Positions 9,214 through 18,707 of a stretch of 64,000 nucleotides of DNA are shown in pieces. A model generated the notes under the pieces. It ran no database searches. It saw only the letters and a list, made by a program, of their open reading frames with translations, and was not told the origin of the DNA. Made by a program: the position numbers and the translations under genes. The DNA comes from DASQZK01 sp963771005 (GTDB lineage Bacteria > Bacteroidota > Bacteroidia > Bacteroidales > GCA-2748055). Numbering within the stretch: the stretch's first letter is position 1; the number at the start of each line of letters is the position of its first letter. The stretch spans positions 806,001-870,000 of the forward strand of contig CAVYRO010000003.1 in the NCBI GenBank assembly GCA_963771005.1, read 5' to 3'.

Positions 9214-9295
9214 AAGAGGTGACCCTTCGGCTAGGCTCAGGGACCGGTCAATTCGATGAACGAGGGTTATCGGGTTTTCTTGCAAACACAAATTA
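9214..9295. repeat. Dispersed repeat, single-arm derivative
   Basis: This stretch contains the core gacccttcggct, then gctcagggaccggtca, then gatgaacgag, and ends in the terminal motif tgcaaacacaaatta. All of these occur in the complete palindromic element at 44245-44499. The internal part is missing. It lies in the spacer before the TonB receptor gene; the rest of the 9013-9349 spacer shows nothing else that could be supported. Confidence 0.75.
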
Positions 9296-9349
9296 GATTA
9301 GATATTCATATAGATTCACCTGTAATTTCACTATAATATTGCACTTTTT

Positions 9350-10963
9350 ATGAACCCCAAAATGCACCATGTCAGGATTTTCCTGGCAGGAATGATCCTT
9401 ATCCTGTTTGGAGAAGGAGGAATAATCTACGCCCAGCCGGCAGTTATTACTATTAAAGGCAGGATATCCGGCTCTGCCGATCATATTTCCATACCCGATG
9501 CGCTGATCTTCATTAAGGGAACGAATCTCCATGCCACTACGGGTGCGGACGGTACCTTTGAGATCGTCCTTCCGCATGACAGGAGCCTTCAAATCGTCGT
9601 AACATGCACAGGCTACAAAGAATTCTTCAGAACGATCGACACCTCAGACGACGGTCCCGGTTTTCTGGATATCCATCTTGAAGAGGATGTGCAGCAACTG
9701 GGCCAGGTCGATATCATCAAAGACAAAAGGCAATGGGAGATCTTATCGACTCCCACGGTCGAACCTCTTTCCCTGGCCCTCTCAACCACTACGATCACCA
9801 GGGAAGATATTTTGCGTACGGATTCGAAAACCATTATCGAGGCAATGGCTTTTGCGCCGGGGGCCCTCATAGAGACGAGAGGTAGAAAGGTAAAGCAGCT
9901 TTTTTCTGTAAGAGGCCAAAGGTACCCCTTTCCTGAGTTTTCTATCAACGGAGTCTGGCAACGTGAATTTCTTGAAACACCTTACTTCTTTTCCACCGCC
10001 GGTGTGGAACGGATCGAAATTATCAGGTCGAGCGCTGCCCTGCTTCACGGACTTTCGGGGATGGCGGGCATTGTAAATATCATCACGAAAAAATATACCG
10101 AACCCGAAACTTCGGCGGGGGTGGAATATGGCACCTTCAACTCCCTTCACACCTGGTTTTCACATGGCAGCCGCGTAAAAAATCTTTCCTGGTCAATAGG
10201 AGCGGGATATGACCGGACAGATGGTCCTGCCGGAGTCTATGCCCGGGAGAAAATGCTGAATCTTTACGGTACCATGGAATGGAACCCTTCACCTAAAATC
10301 TCGGTCACGGCCAATATATTTCACCTGAACGGCATGAGGCAGTTTATCCAGGCGCAATACCCCGCAACACCTGCTCTTGTCTCCGGCCGTGAAAGCTACG
10401 ATCCTTTCGTGTCAAGTTCGGTCAGCCTGAAAGCCCTGTTCAGGCAGAGTGAGAAAAGCTCGCTGGAGATCCAGACTTTTTACACGGAAAGAAGACCGGA
10501 ATATGTAAATGAAGTCACAGCCGCTTCGGTGTCGGAAGATGATTATGAGATAGGTACAAATATCATCGAATCGGTTTCTCTCGGAAGATCGAATATACTT
10601 CGTTTCGGTGCACTTTACAACCATTGGGATGCTCCCAACGGAAAACGGTTTTATGCCGGGAGAAAAACGGAATTGCAGACCGTCTCCGGTGTTATCGCCG
10701 ATGAACATGAATTTGGTAAATGGAATGTAAATGCGGGATTCCGGTGGGTGAAAACCTATATCGACGAATACGGGGCATTCGGGATCGACGGAACCGGATC
10801 GATGTTCAAACAGGTCGATCCCCTGAAAGACATGTGGGAGCCCGGCACTGCCCAGGTTACCGGCGGTGTGGTATATAACCTGAACAAAAATACTATAGTA
10901 AGCGGCAATCTGGTCTCCGGCGCAGTAAAACCGACGGGAAGGGGCAGTGAACGAGAGACCTGA
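9350..10963 (+). CDS. TonB-dependent receptor, N-terminal part (frameshifted)
   Basis: The first 537 residues of an outer-membrane TonB-dependent receptor of the siderophore/vitamin type, not SusC. It has a signal peptide ending in YAQ, a carboxypeptidase-like regulatory domain (about 33-115), a plug domain (about 140-250, with IRSSAALLHGLSGMAGIVNI) and the first barrel strands. The reading stops at a TGA at 10961, but the barrel continues in another frame from about 10957. One missing or extra base separates the two parts, so the intact protein would have about 745 residues. The gene is either a recent pseudogene or intact with one sequence error. Confidence 0.88.
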   Translation: MNPKMHHVRIFLAGMILILFGEGGIIYAQPAVITIKGRISGSADHISIPDALIFIKGTNLHATTGADGTFEIVLPHDRSLQIVVTCTGYKEFFRTIDTSDDGPGFLDIHLEEDVQQLGQVDIIKDKRQWEILSTPTVEPLSLALSTTTITREDILRTDSKTIIEAMAFAPGALIETRGRKVKQLFSVRGQRYPFPEFSINGVWQREFLETPYFFSTAGVERIEIIRSSAALLHGLSGMAGIVNIITKKYTEPETSAGVEYGTFNSLHTWFSHGSRVKNLSWSIGAGYDRTDGPAGVYAREKMLNLYGTMEWNPSPKISVTANIFHLNGMRQFIQAQYPATPALVSGRESYDPFVSSSVSLKALFRQSEKSSLEIQTFYTERRPEYVNEVTAASVSEDDYEIGTNIIESVSLGRSNILRFGALYNHWDAPNGKRFYAGRKTELQTVSGVIADEHEFGKWNVNAGFRWVKTYIDEYGAFGIDGTGSMFKQVDPLKDMWEPGTAQVTGGVVYNLNKNTIVSGNLVSGAVKPTGRGSERET

Positions 10964-10980
10964 AAACGCCTGCAAATGAA

Positions 10981-11589
10981 ATGCGTACAATGGCAGACGC
11001 CGGGGTTAAGAAAAGTTGGTCCAACCAGGCGGAAGTGACCTTCACCGCGTTCTGGGTCAATCAGCGGAATGCCATCATTTATACCGGTGATATCCTTGAA
11101 ACCGTGCCCGGGAGGATTATGGAACTGTACGGAAACCGGGACCAGTTCCAGTATGGTGCGGAGCTGGCCATCAACTCGCCGTTGTTATTTAACAGAACAA
11201 CCTCACTGTTTTTCAATGCCACAAGTATGAAATCCATGGCAGATCTGGGAGATAAATTCTCCAGGAACCGCGAACTGCCGGAGTGGATCGCAAACACGGG
11301 AATTAATGTTGACTGGCATAAATTCGATCTGAATTTATACGGGAATTATTCCTCCGTATTTTACAGCACAAGGTTCGCGGTTAAATCTGCCGGTGAGGTA
11401 AAACTCGGCGATTATATCAGGATCGATCTCAACCTGGGTTATACTTTCGGGAAAACCGGTGACTGGAGATTCTATGTTGCCCTGAAGAACTTATCGGGCA
11501 GGGAATACTCAACCGTAGTGGGTTATCCTGATCCGGGCAGGCTGATAAATACCGGGATAATGTATCATTTCAAAAGGAAAAAACAGTAG
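10981..11589 (+). CDS. TonB-dependent receptor, C-terminal barrel part
   Basis: The 202 residues complete the beta-barrel of the receptor that begins at 9350, in the next frame. They show typical strands, the sequence VALKNLSGREYSTVVGY found near the end of many barrels, and a terminal aromatic strand (YHFKRKKQ). The frame is readable from about 10957; the Met at 10981 is internal and not a real start. The stop lies 20 bp inside the convergent metallophosphoesterase gene, so the two genes overlap tail to tail. Confidence 0.85.
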   Translation: MRTMADAGVKKSWSNQAEVTFTAFWVNQRNAIIYTGDILETVPGRIMELYGNRDQFQYGAELAINSPLLFNRTTSLFFNATSMKSMADLGDKFSRNRELPEWIANTGINVDWHKFDLNLYGNYSSVFYSTRFAVKSAGEVKLGDYIRIDLNLGYTFGKTGDWRFYVALKNLSGREYSTVVGYPDPGRLINTGIMYHFKRKKQ

Positions 11590-12556
11590 ACGGGATTTTC
11601 AGGTCCATACTCACGGCTCTCCTGTATCCTGTAACCCTGAGGCTGTGGTCGCGCATAATTTCCACCACTGCATATGAACTGTTCTCCGCTCCGCTGCCTG
11701 TTACCATGGCTTTCAGAGTATAGTAATGAATATTTCCTATGCAGGAATATCCACCGGCATGATCATGGCCCTGGAAAACCGCAAGTATATTCCTGTTTTC
11801 CTCCAGGATGCCCCTGATCTCCGCCGCATTCCGGATGGTGGTATCACCGTCACCATCAAGACGCTGGTGTACAAAGACGACAACGGGTTTTTTATTGCCG
11901 AGCAGATCCCCGCGAAGCCATTCTGTCTCGGCAGGCGGGATGTTGGCATCCTTCCAGTCGTAGTTCCCGTGATCATATCCAGGACCGTCGGCTCTGTAAT
12001 TTGCATCGAGAACCACGAGATGACAGCCTCCCGAATCAAATGAATAGAAGCTGCCAGGTTCATGGATCCCGGTGTTTTTGATCCGGGACAGGAACTGGTC
12101 TTTCGAGATACTGTCCATATCGTGGTTGCCCAACACATGGTATCGCGGACCCTTGAACCCGCTGAGCGCTTTTTCGATGGTCTCGAGATAACGGAGGGTT
12201 CCGGCCTCTGAAGGAGGTTCGCCCTGATCCTTGAAATCACCGAGTTCGATGAGAAATTCGACCTTCTCATCATTCATCAGCGTTGTACATTCCTCCAGCT
12301 TGGCAAGTGATTCGCGGTAAAACCGGTCATTTTTGGATTCGGTACCGGCATAATGGATATCGGTGATCATGCCGAAACGGAGCAAAGGCTTTTCCCCGGG
12401 AAGGGCAGCAAATAAAGGCCTCCAAGCCATGCCTGCAACCACCATGCCCGCTAGTTTCAGGAAACGCCGCCGCGTAATGGTCCACAGGGGTTGTTCAAAT
12501 GCGGGAGCTTCAATGCCGGAGTGACTGATTTTTTTATTCAATGACCCGAATATCAA
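11570..12556 (-). CDS. Tat-exported calcineurin-like metallophosphoesterase
   Basis: The 328-residue protein has a twin-arginine signal (TRRRFLKLAG, residues 28-37) after a cytoplasmic leader. The metallophosphoesterase motifs follow in order: DIHY near 66, GDF near 106, GNHD near 143, VHQ near 231 and GHDHAGG near 264. These supply the two-metal site. The family hydrolyses phosphomono- or diesters; the compact form resembles ADP-ribose/CDP-alcohol-type phosphoesterases, but the substrate is not fixed. It runs against the TonB receptor, overlapping it by 20 bp at the 3' end, and is divergent from the aldo/keto reductase. Confidence 0.88.
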   Translation of the reverse strand: MIFGSLNKKISHSGIEAPAFEQPLWTITRRRFLKLAGMVVAGMAWRPLFAALPGEKPLLRFGMITDIHYAGTESKNDRFYRESLAKLEECTTLMNDEKVEFLIELGDFKDQGEPPSEAGTLRYLETIEKALSGFKGPRYHVLGNHDMDSISKDQFLSRIKNTGIHEPGSFYSFDSGGCHLVVLDANYRADGPGYDHGNYDWKDANIPPAETEWLRGDLLGNKKPVVVFVHQRLDGDGDTTIRNAAEIRGILEENRNILAVFQGHDHAGGYSCIGNIHYYTLKAMVTGSGAENSSYAVVEIMRDHSLRVTGYRRAVSMDLKIPSTVFSF

Positions 12557-12726
12557 TTGTTATATGATCAAATATAAAACATTTCAAAGAAGACATTCAC
12601 AGGGATGCAGATAATTTATCCATGACGGCGAAAATAATCAGGCGGGAGTTCCCGAAATCCTTTTCGGTAGGGTTACAAACGGGAAAAATTTCATAACTTG
12701 TCTTACGAACCGAACCTTAAATCATA

Positions 12727-13743
12727 ATGGAAAACAGACGCGAATTTCTCAGGACCATGGCTGCCGCAACAACCGGACTGATGCTTCCCTGGAGTGTCTC
12801 CGGCAATGCCGGTACACCAGGCCGCGACAGCCTGGGTGAAATTCTTCCCCTCAGGGCCCTTGGCAACACAGGGCAAAAGGTCACCATGCTGGGAACCGGG
12901 GGATATCATGTAGGTTGGACAACCGAAAAGGACGCACAGGAGGTGATCGAAACAGCCATTGAAGGAGGCATTCGTTTTTTTGATACCGCCCAGAGCTATG
13001 AAGACGGAGTGAGCGAATCGCGTTACGGGAAATACCTGGTGCCTAAATACCGCGATCAGATCTTTCTGATGACGAAAACCCTGACGGCCAATGGTCCGGA
13101 TCTCATCAAGGATTTTGATCAATCGCTTAAACGCCTCGGATGTGACTTCGTGGATCTCTTACAGGTGCATTCCCTCCGTACGCCGGATGATGTGGATGAG
13201 AGGATCAAAAACGGGGTGGTCGATGCCATGCTGGAGATCCGTAATTCCGGAAAGGCCCGTTATATAGGCTTCACGGGCCATCAAAATCCCTACGCCCACT
13301 TACGGATGATGGAGCGGCTTGCAGAATTCCCTTTTTTCTCAACTGTGCAGATGCCGGTGAACCTCGTTGATTACGCCAGCAATTACAGCTTTGTCAATGA
13401 TGTGGTCCCCCGGGCCCTCGATCACAAACTTGGAATCCTTGCCATGAAAACACTTGCCGACGGCAGGTTTTTCGGCAGGAAGAAATCGAAGGGACGGGTA
13501 CAATGGGAGACAAAGACCCCTGTCATTCCCGATCATGTCAGTGTAAGGGATGCCCTCTTTTTTGCCTGGTCATTGCCCGTCAGCGTGCTTATCACAGGCG
13601 CCGAGAATGCCCGGATGCTAAAGGAAAAGATCGCATTGGCCAGGGATTTCGCCGGCCTGAGCGACGAAGACAGGAAGCAGTTGCTTGAAAAAACCCGGAA
13701 TGCGCCTGACAGGGAGAAGGTGGAATATTATAAGATCAGGTGA
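12727..13743 (+). CDS. Aldo/keto reductase with Tat-like signal
   Basis: The 338-residue protein has an NRREFLRTMA twin-arginine-like start, a hydrophobic segment and then an aldo/keto reductase TIM barrel. The catalytic tetrad can be placed as Asp and Tyr in FFDTAQSYEDG (near 98), Lys in MTKT (near 119) and His in LLQVHSL (near 145). The NADP-binding end includes ILAMKTLADG and VSVLITGAEN. Such Tat-targeted reductases are common in glycan-degrading Bacteroidota and probably act on oxidised sugars or quinone-linked substrates in the periplasm. The gene stands alone between two spacers. Confidence 0.88.
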   Translation: MENRREFLRTMAAATTGLMLPWSVSGNAGTPGRDSLGEILPLRALGNTGQKVTMLGTGGYHVGWTTEKDAQEVIETAIEGGIRFFDTAQSYEDGVSESRYGKYLVPKYRDQIFLMTKTLTANGPDLIKDFDQSLKRLGCDFVDLLQVHSLRTPDDVDERIKNGVVDAMLEIRNSGKARYIGFTGHQNPYAHLRMMERLAEFPFFSTVQMPVNLVDYASNYSFVNDVVPRALDHKLGILAMKTLADGRFFGRKKSKGRVQWETKTPVIPDHVSVRDALFFAWSLPVSVLITGAENARMLKEKIALARDFAGLSDEDRKQLLEKTRNAPDREKVEYYKIR

Positions 13744-14328
13744 ACGGGGGTTTAATTGTTTGAGATGGTTTGAAATGGTTTGAAATGGTTTGGGGGAGTT
13801 TCACCACAGATTTCACAGATTATCACAGATTAGGAAAGATTGTTTCAGATGGTTTGAAATGGTTTGAAATGGTTTGAAATGGTTTGAAATGGTTTGAAAT
13901 GGTTTGAACTGGTTTGAATTGGTTTCAGATGGTTTGAATCCCATTCAACAAATCAACAAATCAACAAATCATCAAATTCTTCGGGGAGTTTCACCACAGA
14001 TTTCACAGATTATCACAGATTTGGAAAGATTGTTTCACATGGTTTGAAATGGTTTGAAATGGTTTGAGGGAAGAGGAACACGGATTCCGATGGCTATCGG
14101 AACGGATTACACAGATTAATACCGATTTTAAGTAGGTGACCGTGACTTTTCATTCACCAAATCACCAAATCACCAAATCACCAAATATTCTTCATCCGTG
14201 ATTATCCGCACAAATCCGTCAAATCCGTGTTCCTCTTCCACTTCACCAAATCACCAAATCACCAAATTCTTCCGGGATCCGTGTTCCTCTTCCAGAATTA
14301 ATAAAGTAACGAAGAAAATTTTATTACC
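13744..14328. repeat. Spacer of 10-bp and 9-bp simple repeats
   Basis: The spacer contains no gene. It holds runs of a 10-bp unit atggtttgaa at 13760-13795, 13846-13935 and 14037-14070. A segment ttcaccacagatttcacag is repeated at about 13799 and 13989. Three or more copies of a 9-bp unit accaaatca lie at 14157-14190 and again at 14243-14268, with two copies of the phrase gtgttcctcttcc. The ggtgatttg units at 17150-17215 are the reverse complement of the 9-bp unit. These look like slippage-grown simple repeats rather than regulatory sites. Confidence 0.85.
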
Positions 14329-15585
14329 ATGAAAAACATTACCTGGATCATGTTGATCCTCACCAACAGCCTTTTTGCGCAAACCGGAAATTATCAAGCC
14401 GATGCACTGGTTTCGCCGAAGATAACGGAACGGATGATCACCGTAGGGGGCGAAAAGGCCGATATTGCCGGTTTTACCAATGAAGCGATACAGATGGCAG
14501 TCGACGCTCTTCCGGCGGTTGGCGGTACAGTGATCCTGGAACCGGGAATTTTTAGGATGAAGGCCCCGGTGAAAATGAGATCCGATGTGGTACTGAAAGG
14601 ATCCGGACCCGGAACCATACTCAAGAGGATAGACGGGTTTCACTCGAAATTCATCATGGATGCCGATTTTGGTGAGTTGAAGATCACGGTTGAGGATCCA
14701 TCCGGATTCAAACCCGGGATGAGTTTCCAGATAACGAACGATCCGTACCATGAATGCTGGGATGTGACGACAGGCCTAATCACGGACATTGTAGGTAATG
14801 TCCTGTATATCGATACCTACCTTATCCGGGATTACGACTGCGAGGAGAACGGTATGATCACAAATGCCGGTTCATGTATCCTGGCAATGGGGGTGGAGAA
14901 TATCACAATAGCCGATCTTACCATCGACGGGAATAAAGAGAAGAATGACCGTCTCGATGGGTGCAACGGGGGCGGTATAGCGATACTCAAGTCCAGGGAT
15001 GCAACCGTGGAGAATGTCCATGTCCGGGATTTCAACGGGGAAGGGATCACATGGCAGATCACCGAAAATGTTACAGTGAGAGACTGCGAGATAAGCGGCT
15101 GCACCAATATGGGTCTGCATCCAGGAACCGGCTCCCCGAATTCGGTGATCGAAGGGAATAACAGTCATGACAATAAGGTCGGATTATTTATTTGCTGGAG
15201 AGTTTCACACAGTACGGTCAGGAATAACCAGTTCCACAATAACTCGGATTGCGGGATCAGCACAGGGCATAAGGATACCTATGTCACCTTTGAAAACAAT
15301 CATATATATGACAATGCAGGCGATGGGGTATATTTCAGGCAGGAGGATGAAAAAAATTCCCCGCACCGGAATATTTTTCTCCGGAATGTGATTGAAAATA
15401 ACGGCAACTATGGTTTCTCATTTAACTCAATGGCAGAAGATGTGATCTTAAAGGAAAATATCATCCGGGATAACCGGAACGGTACCCAGAAAGCCGCCAT
15501 CTTCCTGTCCGGTATTTCACCAAAGCCCGTTCTTGAACATAATACAATGGAAGGACATTCCTCCGGGGAGATCGTTAAGGAATGA
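14329..15585 (+). CDS. Secreted right-handed beta-helix protein
   Basis: The 418-residue protein has a signal peptide ending FAQ (residue 18) and a pectate-lyase-like N-terminal segment (VDALPAVGGTVILEPG). From about residue 190 it carries regular beta-helix coils with repeated N-N-x-I/V patterns (ITIADLTIDGN, VTVRDCEISGC, NNHIYDNAGDG). This fold is used by polysaccharide lyases, epimerases and GH28-type hydrolases. No catalytic signature of a named lyase family was identified. It lies on the plus strand after the repeat-filled spacer and probably acts on an acidic polysaccharide in the periplasm or at the surface. Confidence 0.85.
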   Translation: MKNITWIMLILTNSLFAQTGNYQADALVSPKITERMITVGGEKADIAGFTNEAIQMAVDALPAVGGTVILEPGIFRMKAPVKMRSDVVLKGSGPGTILKRIDGFHSKFIMDADFGELKITVEDPSGFKPGMSFQITNDPYHECWDVTTGLITDIVGNVLYIDTYLIRDYDCEENGMITNAGSCILAMGVENITIADLTIDGNKEKNDRLDGCNGGGIAILKSRDATVENVHVRDFNGEGITWQITENVTVRDCEISGCTNMGLHPGTGSPNSVIEGNNSHDNKVGLFICWRVSHSTVRNNQFHNNSDCGISTGHKDTYVTFENNHIYDNAGDGVYFRQEDEKNSPHRNIFLRNVIENNGNYGFSFNSMAEDVILKENIIRDNRNGTQKAAIFLSGISPKPVLEHNTMEGHSSGEIVKE

Positions 15586-15659
15586 CTGGGGCGATAGCGA
15601 TAGAATGAATGACGGGCCTTTTTTCCGGCACTCCGTAGGTGTACAATAATAATCCCTGA

Positions 15660-17138
15660 TCAATTCTTCACGAACCGGAATGTCTGTCTCTCACCGCGGC
15701 TATCCGTGAGTTCAATGATATAGAAACCATTGCTCAGATTCCGGATCCCCATAGGTCCGGATATTGCCATCCCGGTTTGAACAATGCTGCCGGTTATGGA
15801 CAGGATCCGGTATGTGGATTCCCGGTACATATCAGGAATAATAATAAAGTCCGAGGCCGGATTGGGATAAATGCCCGGTGAAGTTTCATGCGGTTTCCTG
15901 TTACGGCTTCCGAGGATCACCCTGTCCCTGAAATCAGCCACATAGGCCTGTATGGGTTCGCTTCCGCTGTCCCAGTCACTCGCGAAGATTATCCGGCTGC
16001 CTGAAGGGGAGGGGCAGGGTTGGGCTTCATTATCATACGTTTGATAAAGCCCGCGGATATGACAGATCCGTTCTGCACGGGTACCGTCCAGTTTGACCGC
16101 CACGATCTCATTGTAATAGGGTTCCCAGTTGGCCGGTCCACGGTGGCTGTAGGATGAAATTGCCCAGCCGGGCCTTCCGTAGCATCTTGTGGAGGTATGC
16201 GTGGCATACCCGCCCTTCGTGAGGACGGTTACCATTCCGTCCTTCAGCCGTCGCTTGATCACCCGTCCATTGTCGGGACTTGATTTTGAAACTCCTACGG
16301 CCACCTCATCGCCATTCTCATCCACAGTCAGGTCATAATGTCCGGGACGACTGTATTCGCTCCAAAGCGCCCCTACTTTATTGCCTTCTACATCGTATAT
16401 CTGGGTCTGGTCATCGCCTCCGCTGATCGTACCCTGTACGACCAGGTAATTACCCGTGGCAGAGACCGATATCCAGTCGACATGGATATCCGTAAGCTCA
16501 ACGTCGGGGAATTTGGTTCCGTTTACCATATCAATTACAAAACCAGTTTTTGCATTATCGGAAATACGGGTGGCATAAACAGCAACACGGTTCCCGTCAA
16601 AGGACAGATTTCCTTCCCAGGGTCCCATTTGGCAGCCTTTATAGCCACTAATGTCTGCAAGCTTTTTGATCTCACCGGTAAAAACATTCCACGAGATCAT
16701 GGCTGTATCCCTTAATGCGATCATCAGTTCCGGAATTTTCGGATGCCATCGTTTTTCATTGCATGCCAGTTTTTTAGTGAAAAGGACCTCATAGGTATCC
16801 CCGTCCAGGAAGAGGGGTGCCGGGCCTCCTTTCTGTGTCTCCAGATAAAGAATACTCTCATCGGCATTCCAGACCGGGATCTTGGAGTAGCCGTGCCTGG
16901 CAATATTTTTCCACGTGCCCCCGATAACAGGAATGGTACTCCCCGGATCACCGGTGACGCGGGTAATAGTTGTACCAAAATCCGGATCGGTAACATTTTC
17001 AAGATACGCGGGTTTTTCAAGAGGACCTGCCGGCCAGTACATGGTTACCGAATCAGTGACCAGGTCGAATTCCTGTGCCATTGCCCGGCTGGCAAAGACC
17101 AACAGCAGAAGGCCGATAGAAAGGGATTTCTTAAACAT
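15660..17138 (-). CDS. T9SS-sorted TolB-like beta-propeller protein
   Basis: The 492-residue protein has a signal peptide (ends AMAQ), a beta-propeller with WD/TolB-like blades (for example IPVWNADESILYLE, PSPSGSRIIFASDWDSGSEP) and, from about residue 425, a type A T9SS sorting domain (YPNPASDF followed by NLSNGFYIIELTD). The propeller resembles oligogalacturonate-lyase-type and TolB-like proteins; histidines in GHYDLTVD and YATHTSTR could be functional, but no lyase can be claimed. It would be exported through the outer membrane and attached or released by T9SS. It is divergent from the DMT transporter, with a possible AraC-type operator in the spacer. Confidence 0.85.
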   Translation of the reverse strand: MFKKSLSIGLLLLVFASRAMAQEFDLVTDSVTMYWPAGPLEKPAYLENVTDPDFGTTITRVTGDPGSTIPVIGGTWKNIARHGYSKIPVWNADESILYLETQKGGPAPLFLDGDTYEVLFTKKLACNEKRWHPKIPELMIALRDTAMISWNVFTGEIKKLADISGYKGCQMGPWEGNLSFDGNRVAVYATRISDNAKTGFVIDMVNGTKFPDVELTDIHVDWISVSATGNYLVVQGTISGGDDQTQIYDVEGNKVGALWSEYSRPGHYDLTVDENGDEVAVGVSKSSPDNGRVIKRRLKDGMVTVLTKGGYATHTSTRCYGRPGWAISSYSHRGPANWEPYYNEIVAVKLDGTRAERICHIRGLYQTYDNEAQPCPSPSGSRIIFASDWDSGSEPIQAYVADFRDRVILGSRNRKPHETSPGIYPNPASDFIIIPDMYRESTYRILSITGSIVQTGMAISGPMGIRNLSNGFYIIELTDSRGERQTFRFVKN

Positions 17139-17335
17139 ATTTCTTTTTTATTTGGTGATTTGGTGACTTAATAATTTAGTGATCTGGTGATTTGGTGATT
17201 TGGTGAAGTGGAAGAGGAATAGGGAAGAATTTGGTGATGTGGTGAATGGTTGCATAACTTCATAACTCCATAACCTCATAACTATCATAACTTCATAACT
17301 TCATAACTCCATAACCCCATAACTCCATTATTCTT
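17139..17335. repeat. 9-bp simple repeats (ggtgatttg and cataacttc types)
   Basis: Between the propeller gene start and the AT-rich promoter region there are about six degenerate copies of ggtgatttg (17150-17215). They are followed by about ten copies of cataactyc-like units (17252-17330). The first set is the reverse complement of the accaaatca repeats at 14157-14268; the second recurs at 58600-58655. No gene is present. Confidence 0.85.
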
Positions 17336-17402
17336 CACATTCAATTTTATCTATATAAGTGTTATAAATAATACTAATATATTATTTTTCAGTAATTACT
17401 TC

Positions 17403-17455
17403 CAAATATTAATGATCAAAATAAAATATAAGTATGATAATTGTGATGATTAGTA
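17403..17455 (-). promoter_or_regulatory. Putative AraC-type operator, 21-bp direct repeat
   Basis: Read on the minus strand, TACTAAT (17455-17449) is followed by TACTTAT (17434-17428), exactly 21 bp apart. The sequence between them (CATCACAATTATCA) is close to the corresponding stretch at 56779-56806. Sixteen bases further on the minus strand is TAATATTTG (17411-17403), similar to but not identical with the Bacteroidota -7 element TAnnTTTG. The orientation fits transcription toward the T9SS propeller gene, although the leader would be long. This is inferred from spacing and recurrence. Confidence 0.45.
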
Positions 17456-17753
17456 TTATATATTGAAATCTCATTCATGTACTTTTGATATTGTAATAAC
17501 AAGGATAGGTCATTTGAGGTCCGGGATGGATATCAAAATCTGATCATTTCACGGTCTTTTATTAAAATTGAAGGGATTTCGATTAAATTATTTTTTAAAT
17601 TTCTGATCCGAAAAGATATAAGGACATCCCTGTACAGAAAGCCGGGGAAAAGGAACCGGGACAGGATAATTAACACCTGCCGGCTATTATACTTGAATCA
17701 TTACCGGGTCGTTTGCATATATTTTCATTATCTTACCTAATATACGCCGAACA

Positions 17754-18707
17754 TTGAAAACTACGATTGTCTCCTGGGTGCTTCTATTTACCTGTAACCT
17801 GATCTGGTCGCTTCAATTCACGTGCATTAAACTGACCCAGGACCAGATCGGCCCGTATTTTACAGTTTGGGGGCCCATGCTGATCTCCATTCTGCTACTT
17901 GCCCCTTTCGTCCTGAAGGACCTTAAAAAGGACGGACGCCGTTTCAGGGATATTCTTATCTTCGGACAGCTTGCCCTTCTTGGCGCTTTCCCTGCGCAGG
18001 TACTTATTACATGGGGAACGCAGTATTCCCTGGCCAGTAATTCAGCGATACTTACACTTTGCCTTCCGGTTATCACCGCGTTTTTTGCTTTTCTTATCCT
18101 GAAGGAGAAAATGAACCGGGTAAGATGGCTCAGTTTCATCATAGCCATCGTCGGAGTGATCCTGATATCAACAGGCGATATCCGGAATTTGAATTTTAGT
18201 TCGAAATATGCCTTGGGGAATATATTGATTTTTATAGCTATCATAGGTAATTCATACTTCAATGTAGGTATTAAGAAGATCTCACAAAGATATTCCGAAA
18301 TGGAGATGCTTTTTTATACATACATTGCCGTTGTCATATTACTTACTCCCCTCGTTTTTATATATGAAAAGGATATTTTTGCCAGGATCCATGTATTCAC
18401 CGGCCAGACATGGACAGGAATCCTTCTTCTTACTTTTTTTCACAATTTCCTGTCGATGGTTCTTTTCTTCAAAGCCCTTAAGATCCTCGATGCTATGCAG
18501 GTGGCTCTTTCCAATTACCTGATCACCTTTTTCGGCCTTCCCATCGCCGCCATCTGGTTGGGTGAAACCCTGAATATCAATGCGATTGCGGGGGGAATTC
18601 TCGTCCTGGCATCCACACTTATCATAACCATAGTCGATTACAGACTTCGGAATAAGAACAATGAAATAAAAATACCCATAATTAAAGAAAAGGAAGAATG
18701 GATATGA
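17754..18707 (+). CDS. EamA/DMT-family inner-membrane transporter
   Basis: The 317-residue protein has ten predicted membrane helices in two EamA repeats, with the typical ITWGTQYS and LKEKMNRVRW segments in the first half and VALSNYLITFFGLPIAAIWLGE in the second. It appears to start at TTG (17754), since no ATG fits the N-terminal helix. Its stop overlaps the next gene by 10 bp. Drug/metabolite transporters of this family export or import small metabolites. As first gene of a sugar-processing operon it may bring in a sugar or acetylated sugar, or release a product; direction is unknown. Confidence 0.85.
   Translation: MKTTIVSWVLLFTCNLIWSLQFTCIKLTQDQIGPYFTVWGPMLISILLLAPFVLKDLKKDGRRFRDILIFGQLALLGAFPAQVLITWGTQYSLASNSAILTLCLPVITAFFAFLILKEKMNRVRWLSFIIAIVGVILISTGDIRNLNFSSKYALGNILIFIAIIGNSYFNVGIKKISQRYSEMEMLFYTYIAVVILLTPLVFIYEKDIFARIHVFTGQTWTGILLLTFFHNFLSMVLFFKALKILDAMQVALSNYLITFFGLPIAAIWLGETLNINAIAGGILVLASTLIITIVDYRLRNKNNEIKIPIIKEKEEWI

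Noticed and set aside
10950..10985. Programmed frameshifting in the TonB receptor or other split genes
   Set aside because: No common slippery heptamer, pseudoknot or shift direction is found at the break points; single-base indels explain them.
10412..10990. 192-residue minus-strand frame inside the TonB receptor gene
   Set aside because: It is antisense to conserved barrel sequence and has no family features.
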